A stretch of DNA of 64,000 nt from Lachnospiraceae bacterium (lineage in GTDB: Bacteria; Bacillota; Clostridia; Lachnospirales; Lachnospiraceae), in the NCBI GenBank assembly GCA_022793065.1, contig JAAWCE010000001.1, positions 1 to 64,000 on the forward strand, in the 5' to 3' direction. Of the stretch, positions 55,657 to 63,346 are shown piece by piece (position 1 is the first letter of the stretch; the number at the start of each line of letters is the position of its first letter). The notes under the pieces were generated by a model. The model ran no database searches. It was not told where the DNA came from and saw only the letters and a list, made by a program, of their open reading frames with translations. The translations under genes and the position numbers were made by a program.

Positions 55657-56741
55657 AGGCACTTTGGGAACAGGAAGTTCAGGTATCAGTGTTTTGCCTG
55701 GCTTATAATCATGAAAAATATATAAGAAAGACTTTGGATGGTTTTTGTGAGCAAGTTACAGAGTTCCGTTTTGAAGTTTTGATACACGATGATGCTTCTA
55801 CAGATTCCACACCAAGCATTATTTTGGAGTATCAGAAAAAATATCCCCATATATTCAGGGTGATAACTCAGGAAGAAAACCAGTATTCCAAAGGGGTTAA
55901 TATCATTGAAGATATTATTTATCCACAGTTGGAAGGAAAATATATTGCCATATGCGAGGGGGATGATTACTGGAATGACAGATACAAACTGCAAGAGCAA
56001 TTTAATGTGATGGAAAAACATTTGGAATGTAGTCTATGTGTTCATAAGGCAGCATGCTGTAATGAGGATGGAACTTATCATGAACGTGTCATACCTGAAT
56101 CTTATTATGGTATTAAAGAGACTGGTATTGTAGAGGAAGAGGAGCTGAAAGAATGTTATTGGAGACGGGGCGGTTATCCGTTTCATACAAGCAGTTATTT
56201 TTACCGTAGGGAGGTTTTGGATGTGGGGTTTAAGCATGCAAGGGATATTGGCATCTTACGAAAATGTCTGGTACTTGGTTCCTGCTACTATATTAATGAA
56301 GAAATGTCAGTGAGAAGACTTTTTTCTGTTGGAAATTGGAATTCAAGATTGGATAAAGAGGGGATATACGGGCGTTTTCTGCTAGCAGTAAGCGATATAG
56401 AAAATGATAAAAAATTTGATGAATTTACCAATTATAAGTATAGTGATTTCATCAGATCGCGTCAATTTTTCCAGCTTGCGGAATTTTTTGATTCTTATAT
56501 GTGGGAAGTAAGGGCATGTTTCCAGAGATTTGATTTGAAGCCAAAGGATATATTAGGACAGGTATCTATGGGTTTCTTTATCAAGTTGACAATGAAGTAT
56601 CAGCTATTAATGAAATTCCCACATCTATATAAATGGTTAATGAGTCAATGGAAAAAACGTCCTTGTATTCAAAAAGAAATCATAAATAATGAAAAGAAGA
56701 TAAAGCAGGCAGAGGGATATGGGCATGGAAGCGGAAAATAA
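55653..56741 (+). CDS. glycosyltransferase family 2
   Basis: A 362-residue GT2 enzyme. It has QVSVFCLAYNHEKYIRKTLDG, VLIHDDASTDST and AICEGDDYW, typical of a subgroup that acts on capsule and LPS-like glycans. It overlaps the previous gene by four bases (ATGA) and the flippase by 23 bases, so the three are tightly coupled. Confidence 0.9.
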   Translation: MKALWEQEVQVSVFCLAYNHEKYIRKTLDGFCEQVTEFRFEVLIHDDASTDSTPSIILEYQKKYPHIFRVITQEENQYSKGVNIIEDIIYPQLEGKYIAICEGDDYWNDRYKLQEQFNVMEKHLECSLCVHKAACCNEDGTYHERVIPESYYGIKETGIVEEEELKECYWRRGGYPFHTSSYFYRREVLDVGFKHARDIGILRKCLVLGSCYYINEEMSVRRLFSVGNWNSRLDKEGIYGRFLLAVSDIENDKKFDEFTNYKYSDFIRSRQFFQLAEFFDSYMWEVRACFQRFDLKPKDILGQVSMGFFIKLTMKYQLLMKFPHLYKWLMSQWKKRPCIQKEIINNEKKIKQAEGYGHGSGK

Positions 56742-58185
56742 TTTGCGGAAAAAGGTTTTCTCTGGTCTTTTTTGGAAATTTGGCGAGAGGATTACGGCGC
56801 AGTTTGTCAGTTTGCTGATTTCGATTGTACTTGCCCGACTGTTGATACCGGAGGATTATGGTGCGGTTGCAATCGTGATGGTATTTATTACGATTGCAAA
56901 TGTGTTTGTGGGCAATGGTTTTGGAAATGCTTTGATTCGGAAAAAGGATGCCGATAATCTGGATTTTTCGTCGGTGTTTTATGTTGGAATATTGATATCA
57001 GTGATAATTTATGGAGTTTTGTTTTTTATGGCTCCATGGGTAGCGGATTTTTATGACATGCCGGTATTGGCGCCTGTGTTGAGAGTGCTGGGCATAAGGG
57101 TTATCATAGCAGCAGTCAATACGGTTCAACAGGCATATGTATCCAGAAATATGCTTTTTAAACGCTTTTTCTGGTCAACACTTTTGGGCACGGTTATTTC
57201 GGGTATTGTTGGAATTGCAATGGCTTACAGGGGCTTTGGCGTATGGGCTTTGGCGGTTCAGTATCTTACCAATACTACCATTGACACTTTGGTGCTTTGG
57301 TGCACGGTGCGCTGGAGGCCGGAATTAGGGTGTTCCTGGGGCAGAGTAAAAGAATTGCTTGCATTTGGTTGGAAATTGCTTGTATCGGGTTTGTTGGATA
57401 CAGGATATAAACAAGTGCGGAGTCTGATTATAGGAAAAAAGTATACCAATTCCGATTTGGCTTTTTATAACCAGGGTGAAAAGTATCCGAATTTAATTGT
57501 AGTGAATATAAATTCATCCATCAGCAGCGTTATTTTTCCGGCCATGTCTCAATATCAGGATAATCCGCTCCGGATGAAACAGATGGTTCGCAGAGCGATA
57601 CAGATAAGTTCTTATATTATGTGGCCCATGATGATTGGGCTCGGCGCTGTTGCAGAACCACTGATCAGGATGTTATTGACAGAGAAATGGCTCCCATGTG
57701 TTCCCTATGTAAGGATATTTTGTTTCAGCTATGGCCTGTGGCCAATTCATACGGCAAATTTACAGGCTTTAAATGCCTTAGGGAGAAGCGATTTGTTCCT
57801 GAAACTGGAGATTATCAAGAAAAGTATAGGGTTGGCAGTTTTATTGGTATCTATGCAGATCAGTCCCCTGGCTATGGCGTATAGCCTGATAATCGCAGAT
57901 ATTGCATCCGTGTTTATCAATGCGGCGCCCAATATCAGGCTGCTGCAATATGGGTATTCAGAGCAATTAAAAGATTTGCTGCCGCCATTGTTGATGGCGG
58001 GGGTAATGTTCCTGGTCATTTATCCGATTTCATTTCTTCCTGTGGGAGATGCAGCTGTGGTAGTGCTGCAGATAGCGGTGGGTGCGGCGGTATATCTGTT
58101 GGAATCGGTATTGTTCAGGCATGAGGGATTTTTGTATTTAGTCGGTTTATTGAATAACGGGAAGGTTAGAAACAATGGAAAATAA
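56719..58185 (+). CDS. polysaccharide flippase (WzxC-like)
   Basis: A 488-residue MOP-superfamily transporter with about 12-14 membrane helices. The N-terminal signature is GLFWKFGERITAQFVSLLISIV with ARLLIPEDYGAVAIVMVF, typical of the WzxC/lipopolysaccharide biosynthesis subgroup. It is distant from the operon 1 flippase, which belongs to another branch (KSLKKNF start). It moves lipid-linked repeat units across the membrane. Intact in frame. Confidence 0.9.
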   Translation: MGMEAENNLRKKVFSGLFWKFGERITAQFVSLLISIVLARLLIPEDYGAVAIVMVFITIANVFVGNGFGNALIRKKDADNLDFSSVFYVGILISVIIYGVLFFMAPWVADFYDMPVLAPVLRVLGIRVIIAAVNTVQQAYVSRNMLFKRFFWSTLLGTVISGIVGIAMAYRGFGVWALAVQYLTNTTIDTLVLWCTVRWRPELGCSWGRVKELLAFGWKLLVSGLLDTGYKQVRSLIIGKKYTNSDLAFYNQGEKYPNLIVVNINSSISSVIFPAMSQYQDNPLRMKQMVRRAIQISSYIMWPMMIGLGAVAEPLIRMLLTEKWLPCVPYVRIFCFSYGLWPIHTANLQALNALGRSDLFLKLEIIKKSIGLAVLLVSMQISPLAMAYSLIIADIASVFINAAPNIRLLQYGYSEQLKDLLPPLLMAGVMFLVIYPISFLPVGDAAVVVLQIAVGAAVYLLESVLFRHEGFLYLVGLLNNGKVRNNGK

Positions 58186-59290
58186 AATTTTAGTCGCAAG
58201 GTCTTCCATGCCTTCCATGGAAGAATACATAGAAGAAATCAGAGAGATATGGGACTCTCACTGGCTGACCAATATGGGACCAAAGCACGCGAAGCTGCAG
58301 CAGGAACTTGCCGCATATCTTGGCGTGGAACAGTTGGATATGTTTACAAATGGACATATGGCGATTGAATTGTCCTTACAGGCATTAAAATTGCCAAAAG
58401 GCAGTGAAGTAATCACAACACCGTTTACATTTGCATCAACCACTCATGCCATTGTCCGCAATGGATTGACGCCCGTATTCTGTGACATTAATGAGAATGA
58501 TTTTACCATGGATGTGAGTAAGATAGAGGCTTTGGTCACGGATAACACCAGTGCCATTATGCCGGTTCATGTCTATGGTAATATCTGTAATATTGAAGAA
58601 GTACAGCGAATAGCTGACAAGTATGGATTAAAAGTAATTTATGACGCCGCACATACCTTTGGAGAAACTTATAAAGGGAGAGGGATCGGCGTTTACGGGG
58701 ATGTCTCCTGTTTCAGTTTTCATGCCACGAAAGTGTTTCACAGCATCGAAGGGGGCGCAGTGTGTTTTCATGATAAAGATTTTGGCAAGGAGTTATATCG
58801 TCTGAAAAATTTCGGAATTAAGAACGAAGAGATTGTGGACGGAGTGGGCGCCAATGCCAAAATGAATGAATTCTGTGCGGCAATGGGGATTTGTAATCTC
58901 CGCCATATAGACGAAGAAATCAGAAAACGCAAGGCGGTGGCGGAGCGATATTATTTGTACCTGGAGGGCATTGACGGTATTCGTCTAAACCCTGTGCAGA
59001 AGGAGGTAAAACCGAATTATGCGTATTTTCCTGTGGTGTTTGATGAGAAAGTATTTGGGACGAGCCGGAATGAGGTCTATAACAAATTGGCGCAGCATGG
59101 AATCGGAGCAAGAAAATATTTTTATCCGCTGACAAATACATTTGAGTGCTTTCATGGGCGGTATGATTCCAATGTAACGCCTGTTGCGGTACATATCAGT
59201 AAACGTGTGCTGACATTGCCGTTGTATGCGGATTTGGCGCCGGAAGATGTGGACAGGGTATGCAAGGTGATTTTGAAATGTAAAATATAG
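58175..59290 (+). CDS. DegT/DnrJ/EryC1 family sugar aminotransferase
   Basis: A 371-residue PLP enzyme that aminates a nucleotide keto-sugar. The PLP lysine is K186 in SFHATKVFHSIEGG, preceded by YDAAHTFGE with the PLP-binding Asp. MFTNGHMAIELSLQAL and the ITTPFTFASTTHA loop are typical. Relatives make dTDP- or UDP-4-amino-4,6-dideoxy sugars. It overlaps the flippase by 11 bases. With the GT56-like transferase and the acetyltransferase that follows, it suggests that an acetamido-dideoxy sugar is part of the operon 2 glycan. Confidence 0.9.
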   Translation: MENKILVARSSMPSMEEYIEEIREIWDSHWLTNMGPKHAKLQQELAAYLGVEQLDMFTNGHMAIELSLQALKLPKGSEVITTPFTFASTTHAIVRNGLTPVFCDINENDFTMDVSKIEALVTDNTSAIMPVHVYGNICNIEEVQRIADKYGLKVIYDAAHTFGETYKGRGIGVYGDVSCFSFHATKVFHSIEGGAVCFHDKDFGKELYRLKNFGIKNEEIVDGVGANAKMNEFCAAMGICNLRHIDEEIRKRKAVAERYYLYLEGIDGIRLNPVQKEVKPNYAYFPVVFDEKVFGTSRNEVYNKLAQHGIGARKYFYPLTNTFECFHGRYDSNVTPVAVHISKRVLTLPLYADLAPEDVDRVCKVILKCKI

Positions 59291-59334
59291 GAAAGTGATA
59301 AAAGATAGGGTATTTGGAGGTGGAGGAGAGAATT

Positions 59335-59877
59335 ATGACAAGTTTTTACTCCGAAGAAGAATTGAAACAGATTGGGTTTCGGACACTTGGAACTGATATA
59401 TTGATAAGTCGTAAGGTAAGTATATATGGTGCGGAGCATATTTCTATTGGGAATCATGTACGGATTGATGATTTTTGTATTTTGAGCGGTTATATTACAT
59501 TGGGAAACTATATTCATATTGCGGCTTATGCCGCATTGTACGGTGGGGAAAGTGGGATATTTCTGGAAGATTATGCAAGTCTGTCTTCCAGAGTAACCGT
59601 TTATGGTGCAAGCGATGATTATTCAGGTGAAGCACTGACAAACCCAATGGTTCCTGATGAACTTAGGAATGTGCAGATTGGTCCCGTACATATTGAAAAG
59701 CATGTGATTGTGGGCGCTACCAGCATTATTCTTCCGGGGATTACATTGAGGGAAGGAAGCGCTTTCGGAAGTTTTTCTTTTATAAATAAGGATTCGGAAA
59801 GTTGGAGCATCAATACGGGAATTCCGGCCAGGAAAATCAAAGACAGAAGCAGAAAAATTTTGGATGTATGTCTGTAA
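59335..59877 (+). CDS. sugar acyltransferase, hexapeptide-repeat type
   Basis: A 180-residue beta-helix transferase with repeats HISIGNHVRIDDFCILSG, ITLGNYIHIAAYAALYGG, VHIEKHVIVGATSIILPG and GSAFGSFSFINKD. The ATG at 59335 follows GGAGGAGAG. Its place after the aminotransferase suggests N-acetylation of the amino sugar, although the sequence does not prove the acceptor. It is the last gene of operon 2. Confidence 0.85.
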   Translation: MTSFYSEEELKQIGFRTLGTDILISRKVSIYGAEHISIGNHVRIDDFCILSGYITLGNYIHIAAYAALYGGESGIFLEDYASLSSRVTVYGASDDYSGEALTNPMVPDELRNVQIGPVHIEKHVIVGATSIILPGITLREGSAFGSFSFINKDSESWSINTGIPARKIKDRSRKILDVCL

Positions 59878-60026
59878 TTTTTAAATAGAATATCGTTAAG
59901 TATTTATCATCAGCAGACAGAACGCTTAAGAAATAGTTGTCGCAGTAACATACATTCGGGGTTATACTTAGAGTGTGATGTTTCATGACAGCTGTAGGCA
60001 GATAGTTTCACGGAAAGCGGTCTGTT

Positions 60027-60131
60027 ATGGGAATTTATGTGAACCCTGGAAATGCGGCGTTTCGGGAAGTGCTGAATTCACCGATTGCAAATATATTTGA
60101 CAGGAAACGGAATAATAAATTAAATTTATAA
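60027..60131 (+). pseudogene. N-terminal remnant of AAA ATPase family gene
   Basis: A 34-codon frame encodes MGIYVNPGNAAFREVLNSPI, clearly the start of the family of the intact gene at 43955, and then loses similarity and stops. No later domain is found. It lies 131 bases before invertible segment 3, a position like that of the remnant before segment 2. Confidence 0.8.
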
Positions 60132-60163
60132 CAGAAATTGATGTTGGATAATTTCGAGAGCAA

Positions 60164-60219
60164 CAGCCTGGTATTAGTAGAATGGGAATATTCCCAAGTT
60201 ACTTTTGCCAGGCTGATTT
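60164..60219 (+). terminator. terminator before segment 3
   Basis: A long stem starting CAGCCTGG and ending CCAGGCTG, with an inner palindrome TGGGAATATTCCCA, is followed by ATTTTA. It would stop read-through from the left into operon 3, leaving expression to the invertible promoter. Confidence 0.65.
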
Positions 60220-60261
60220 TATAGGATACAGTGAAAAAAGAAGTATCGATTTTGCTAAAAA

Positions 60262-60286
60262 TTCGCAGAATAACATAATCTGCGAA
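60262..60286 (+). repeat. inverted repeat, left, segment 3
   Basis: Arms TTCGCAGA and TCTGCGAA with centre ATAACATAA; it is the exact reverse complement of the right copy. Confidence 0.92.
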
Positions 60287-60328
60287 TTTCCCGATAACAC
60301 ACAACTATTTACTGTGTTCCTGCATATT

Positions 60329-60448
60329 TGACCACTATATTTGACCATTAACAGAAAAACTCATTTAGCTGAGATTTTCTACTTTTATGCCATTGATTCC
60401 TTCTTTCCTCTTTCCCAAATCTCCCTTAATCTGACCACTTACCTGACC
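60329..60448 (-). repeat. paired GGTCA repeats, segment 3
   Basis: On the minus strand GGTCA occurs at 60444-60448, 60432-60436, 60342-60346 and 60329-60333. They form two pairs spaced 12 and 13 bases, as in the other segments but inverted. Confidence 0.65.
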
Positions 60449-60595
60449 ACTAATAGAAAAATATTGCACTTCCAATTCCCACACATCCAATATTTTCAAA
60501 TATATGTCTATAGTTATTACATTCAACCCTATAAATTATCATAATAGTACATGCACATGAATGTTTTTTATCGTATTTGAGAAAATTTTATTTAC

Positions 60596-60624
60596 TTGAC
60601 AAAGTAGATTGTGATGTTTATAAT
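60596..60624 (+). promoter_or_regulatory. invertible promoter 3, pointing into operon 3
   Basis: TTGACA (60596-60601) and TATAAT (60619-60624) are 17 bp apart. The following bases (GAATTTCAATGATATG) also match promoter 2 downstream of its -10 box. The leader to the first gene is about 175 bases and contains the right inverted repeat. Confidence 0.92.
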
Positions 60625-60702
60625 GAATTTCAATGATATGGTATATATTTTGGAAATGTTATGAAAATCATAATTAAATATATTTATTTACGGAAAAGTA
60701 TT

Positions 60703-60727
60703 TTCGCAGATTATGTTATTCTGCGAA
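60703..60727 (-). repeat. inverted repeat, right, segment 3
   Basis: Arms TTCGCAGA and TCTGCGAA with centre TTATGTTAT, the exact reverse complement of the left copy. Confidence 0.92.
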
Positions 60728-60805
60728 AAACAGATTATTAAAAGAATTAGTGCAAAATAGTCAAATGGAAACAAAACAACTTTCAATGCTGTGAAAGGAA
60801 ACTAA

Positions 60806-61657
60806 ATGAAAATATTAGTAACAGGAGCAAACGGCTATTTAGGACAAGGTATTGTTAAAAGTATTTTGGATAACGGTCATGAAGTAATAGCCACGGATTA
60901 TAAGACTGAGCATGTGGATACCAGAGCAAAGGCTGTGAAATGTAATTTATTTGAAATAGAAAATCCATATACATATTTTGAAGAGCCTGACGGGGTTCTT
61001 CATCTTGCATGGAGGGACGGATTTATTCATTATTCTGATGCGCATATAGATGATCTGCCTAAACACTTTGCTTTTCTAAAGAAATTGATAGAGGGCGGTA
61101 TCCAACAGGTTGCAGTTATGGGAAGTATGCATGAAATTGGATTTTTTGAAGGGCCTGTTAAGGAAAATACACCGTGCCATCCTACTACGCCATATGGAAT
61201 TGGGAAAAATGCTCTTCGCGATTTAACACAGATGCTTTGTAAACAGAAGAATATTGTTTTTCAATGGATGAGAGGGTACTATATTGTGGGCAATTCCCAG
61301 TATGGCAGTTCTGTTTTTTCTAAGATAACTGCTGCCGTAAATGAGGGAAAGAAAGAATTTCCATTTACACTGGGACAAAATCAATATGATTTTATAGACT
61401 ATTCTGTTTTCTGTAATCAGGTTGCAGCAGTTGTAGGGCAGAAGCATGAGCAGGGTATTATTAATATATGTTCCGGCAGACCGGAAAAACTGGCAGATCG
61501 TGTTGAAAGGTTTATATATGAAAACGGATATGATATAAAACTTCAATACGGTGTTTTTCCAGACAGGCCATATGATTCAAAAGCTATATGGGGTGACAAT
61601 AGCAAGATAGAGAAAATATTAAACAATGATAGAAGTGCGTTAATGTTCAAGGTTTAA
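60806..61657 (+). CDS. NAD-dependent epimerase/dehydratase, first gene of operon 3
   Basis: A 283-residue extended short-chain dehydrogenase. The NAD-binding motif is VTGANGYLGQGI near residues 5-16, and the catalytic Tyr and Lys are in PYGIGK near 130-135. It probably modifies a nucleotide sugar for the operon 3 glycan; the substrate is not clear. The ATG follows GAAAGGAAAC. It is expected to be expressed as read, because the upstream promoter faces it. Confidence 0.88.
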   Translation: MKILVTGANGYLGQGIVKSILDNGHEVIATDYKTEHVDTRAKAVKCNLFEIENPYTYFEEPDGVLHLAWRDGFIHYSDAHIDDLPKHFAFLKKLIEGGIQQVAVMGSMHEIGFFEGPVKENTPCHPTTPYGIGKNALRDLTQMLCKQKNIVFQWMRGYYIVGNSQYGSSVFSKITAAVNEGKKEFPFTLGQNQYDFIDYSVFCNQVAAVVGQKHEQGIINICSGRPEKLADRVERFIYENGYDIKLQYGVFPDRPYDSKAIWGDNSKIEKILNNDRSALMFKV

Positions 61658-61676
61658 GCGGGCAGGAGGGATAAAA

Positions 61677-62675
61677 ATGAAGTTATTGCTGATTATGCCC
61701 AAATTTTTTGATTATCCAGAGGTTATATCAGAGGAATTGAACAGAATGGGATATGAGGTTGACTTTTTTGATGACCGTCCTGGTACAAGTGGATTTATCA
61801 AAGCAATTATAAAAATAAGAAAAGAACTGATTTATCATTATATCCGGTGCTATTTTGAGAAAATGATGGAAACCGTTAGAAGTAAAAAGTATGATATTGT
61901 ATTTCTTATTTCAGGTCAATCTCTTTCTTTGAGTGAAGACATGATTTTTCAAATAAAAAAATGCCAGCCACAAGCTTATTTTGTTTTGTATCAATGGGAT
62001 TCATTAAAAAATTTTCCCTATATAGCAAGAATGCAGAAATATTTTGATAAATGTTATTCTTTTGATAGAACAGATTGTGAGAAAAACCATAAACTAAAAT
62101 TTTTATCTCTTTTTTATAGTTCACAGTATGAAAATATTGGCAAATGTAAAGTGGACAATTATAGATATGATTTTTGTTTTGTAGGAACGGCACATCCACA
62201 GAAATACAAATTTATCAATGAAATGTCGGTTCAGTTGAAAAAAGTGTATCCCAAACAGTTTATATACTTTTTCTTTCCTTCCAGATTGGTATATTTCTAT
62301 AGAAAATTTAGAAATCCTGAGCTGCGCAAAGCCCATTATAATGAATTTCATTATGTACCAATCAGTAGAAATGATATGAATAAGCTTTTCTTGGATTCTC
62401 GTTGTATTCTTGATTCGCCGCAGGCCGATCAGTTGGGACTTACCATGAGAGTATTGGAATCTTTCGGAGCAAAGAAGAAATTAATTACTACAAATGTGGA
62501 TATAAGAAATTACGATTTTTTTCGAGAAGAGAATATGTATGTATATGAGGGGAAATTTGATTTGGATGCGCCGTTTTTTAAGGAACCCTATAAAGAAGTT
62601 GAGCAGGAAATATATGAAAAGTATTCATTGAGGAACTGGCTTAGAGAAATATTAGATAAAGGTATGGATAAATGA
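61677..62675 (+). CDS. CgeB/CpsH-like glycosyltransferase
   Basis: A 332-residue protein with the two-domain look of a GT-B enzyme. It starts MKLLLIMPKFFDYPEVISEEL, has DIVFLISGQSLS and YFVLYQWDSLKNFPY in the first half, and CILDSPQADQLGLTMRVLESFG and KLITTNVDIRNYDF in the second. The pattern resembles capsule proteins annotated as CpsH-like or DUF3880 transferases. The donor is unknown. The stop overlaps the next start by four bases. Confidence 0.75.
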   Translation: MKLLLIMPKFFDYPEVISEELNRMGYEVDFFDDRPGTSGFIKAIIKIRKELIYHYIRCYFEKMMETVRSKKYDIVFLISGQSLSLSEDMIFQIKKCQPQAYFVLYQWDSLKNFPYIARMQKYFDKCYSFDRTDCEKNHKLKFLSLFYSSQYENIGKCKVDNYRYDFCFVGTAHPQKYKFINEMSVQLKKVYPKQFIYFFFPSRLVYFYRKFRNPELRKAHYNEFHYVPISRNDMNKLFLDSRCILDSPQADQLGLTMRVLESFGAKKKLITTNVDIRNYDFFREENMYVYEGKFDLDAPFFKEPYKEVEQEIYEKYSLRNWLREILDKGMDK

Positions 62676-63274
62676 ATTTTCAAAAATGTATTTGGGTAAT
62701 GCGCGCCTTCGTTTACAAAATAGTATTTAAAAAAGTCGGTTTTCCGTCTTATATAGGTAAGCCAATTTATATTAGAAATGGAAAAAATATTATCTTAGGA
62801 AATAAAGTCAGGATTTATCCGGGGATGCGTGCAGAGATTGTGGATAAAAATTCATATCTTGCCATAGGGAATAATGTTTCAATCGGACAAAATTTTCATG
62901 TGGTTTCTTATGGTGAAAAATTGGAAATTAGAGATAATACTACAATTTCGGGAAATGTTCTAATTACTAATTGCGATCATTCTTATTCAGAGATAGGAAC
63001 ACATATACTTCTACAGCCTTTGAAAAGAGATACAACAAGAATAGGTGAAGGATGTTTTATAGGTTATGGAGCGGTGATTCAGGCTGGGACAATCCTTGGT
63101 AAACAGTGTATTATCGGCGCTAATTCTGTAGTAAGGGGAAATTTTCCTGATTACGCGGTCATTGTTGGTTCACCAGCCAGGATTATAAAAATATATGACC
63201 CGGAGAGTAAAGTTTGGATGTCTCATACAAATATTGAAATAAGTGCCCACCGGAGGCGGGCATGCAGGTGTTAA
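62672..63274 (+). CDS. hexapeptide-repeat acyltransferase
   Basis: A 200-residue WbbJ-type transferase with repeats IILGNKVRIYPGMRAEI, LAIGNNVSIGQNFHVV, TRIGEGCFIGYGAVIQAG and CIIGANSVVRG, and a likely catalytic His in NCDHSYSEIG. The last ten residues (SAHRRRACRC) come from a GC hairpin, which looks like an inserted leader repeat, so the original protein may have ended near NIEI. It overlaps the previous gene by four bases. Confidence 0.85.
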   Translation: MNFQKCIWVMRAFVYKIVFKKVGFPSYIGKPIYIRNGKNIILGNKVRIYPGMRAEIVDKNSYLAIGNNVSIGQNFHVVSYGEKLEIRDNTTISGNVLITNCDHSYSEIGTHILLQPLKRDTTRIGEGCFIGYGAVIQAGTILGKQCIIGANSVVRGNFPDYAVIVGSPARIIKIYDPESKVWMSHTNIEISAHRRRACRC

Positions 63275-63346
63275 GTATGAAGCATTGACTGGAATGTGAA
63301 CAGAGGGGAGACACACCCTCTTATGAGGCTGGTAAGAGGTATAAGA

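Larger units (their letters stand above)
60262..60727. other. invertible promoter segment 3 (ON as read)
   Basis: A 466-bp segment is bounded by perfect 25-bp inverted repeats. Its layout is the mirror image of segments 1 and 2: the GGTCA-type pairs are on the left and the promoter on the right, pointing into operon 3. The distance from the outermost repeat to the left inverted repeat is again 47 bases. A weak hairpin with a T-run on the minus strand (about 60352-60380) may be the flipped counterpart of the segment 1 terminator. No gene is present. Confidence 0.9.

Noticed and set aside
60027-60131. A genuine 34-residue gene
   Set aside because: It matches only the first 20 residues of the AAA ATPase family and then loses all similarity, so it is a remnant.
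14812-60727. TTCGCAGA palindromes as ordinary Rho-independent terminators only
   Set aside because: Five of the six lack a strong T-run on a useful strand. They occur as pairs in inverted orientation with matching cores, and always flank a promoter. Simple terminators do not explain the mirrored layout of segment 3.
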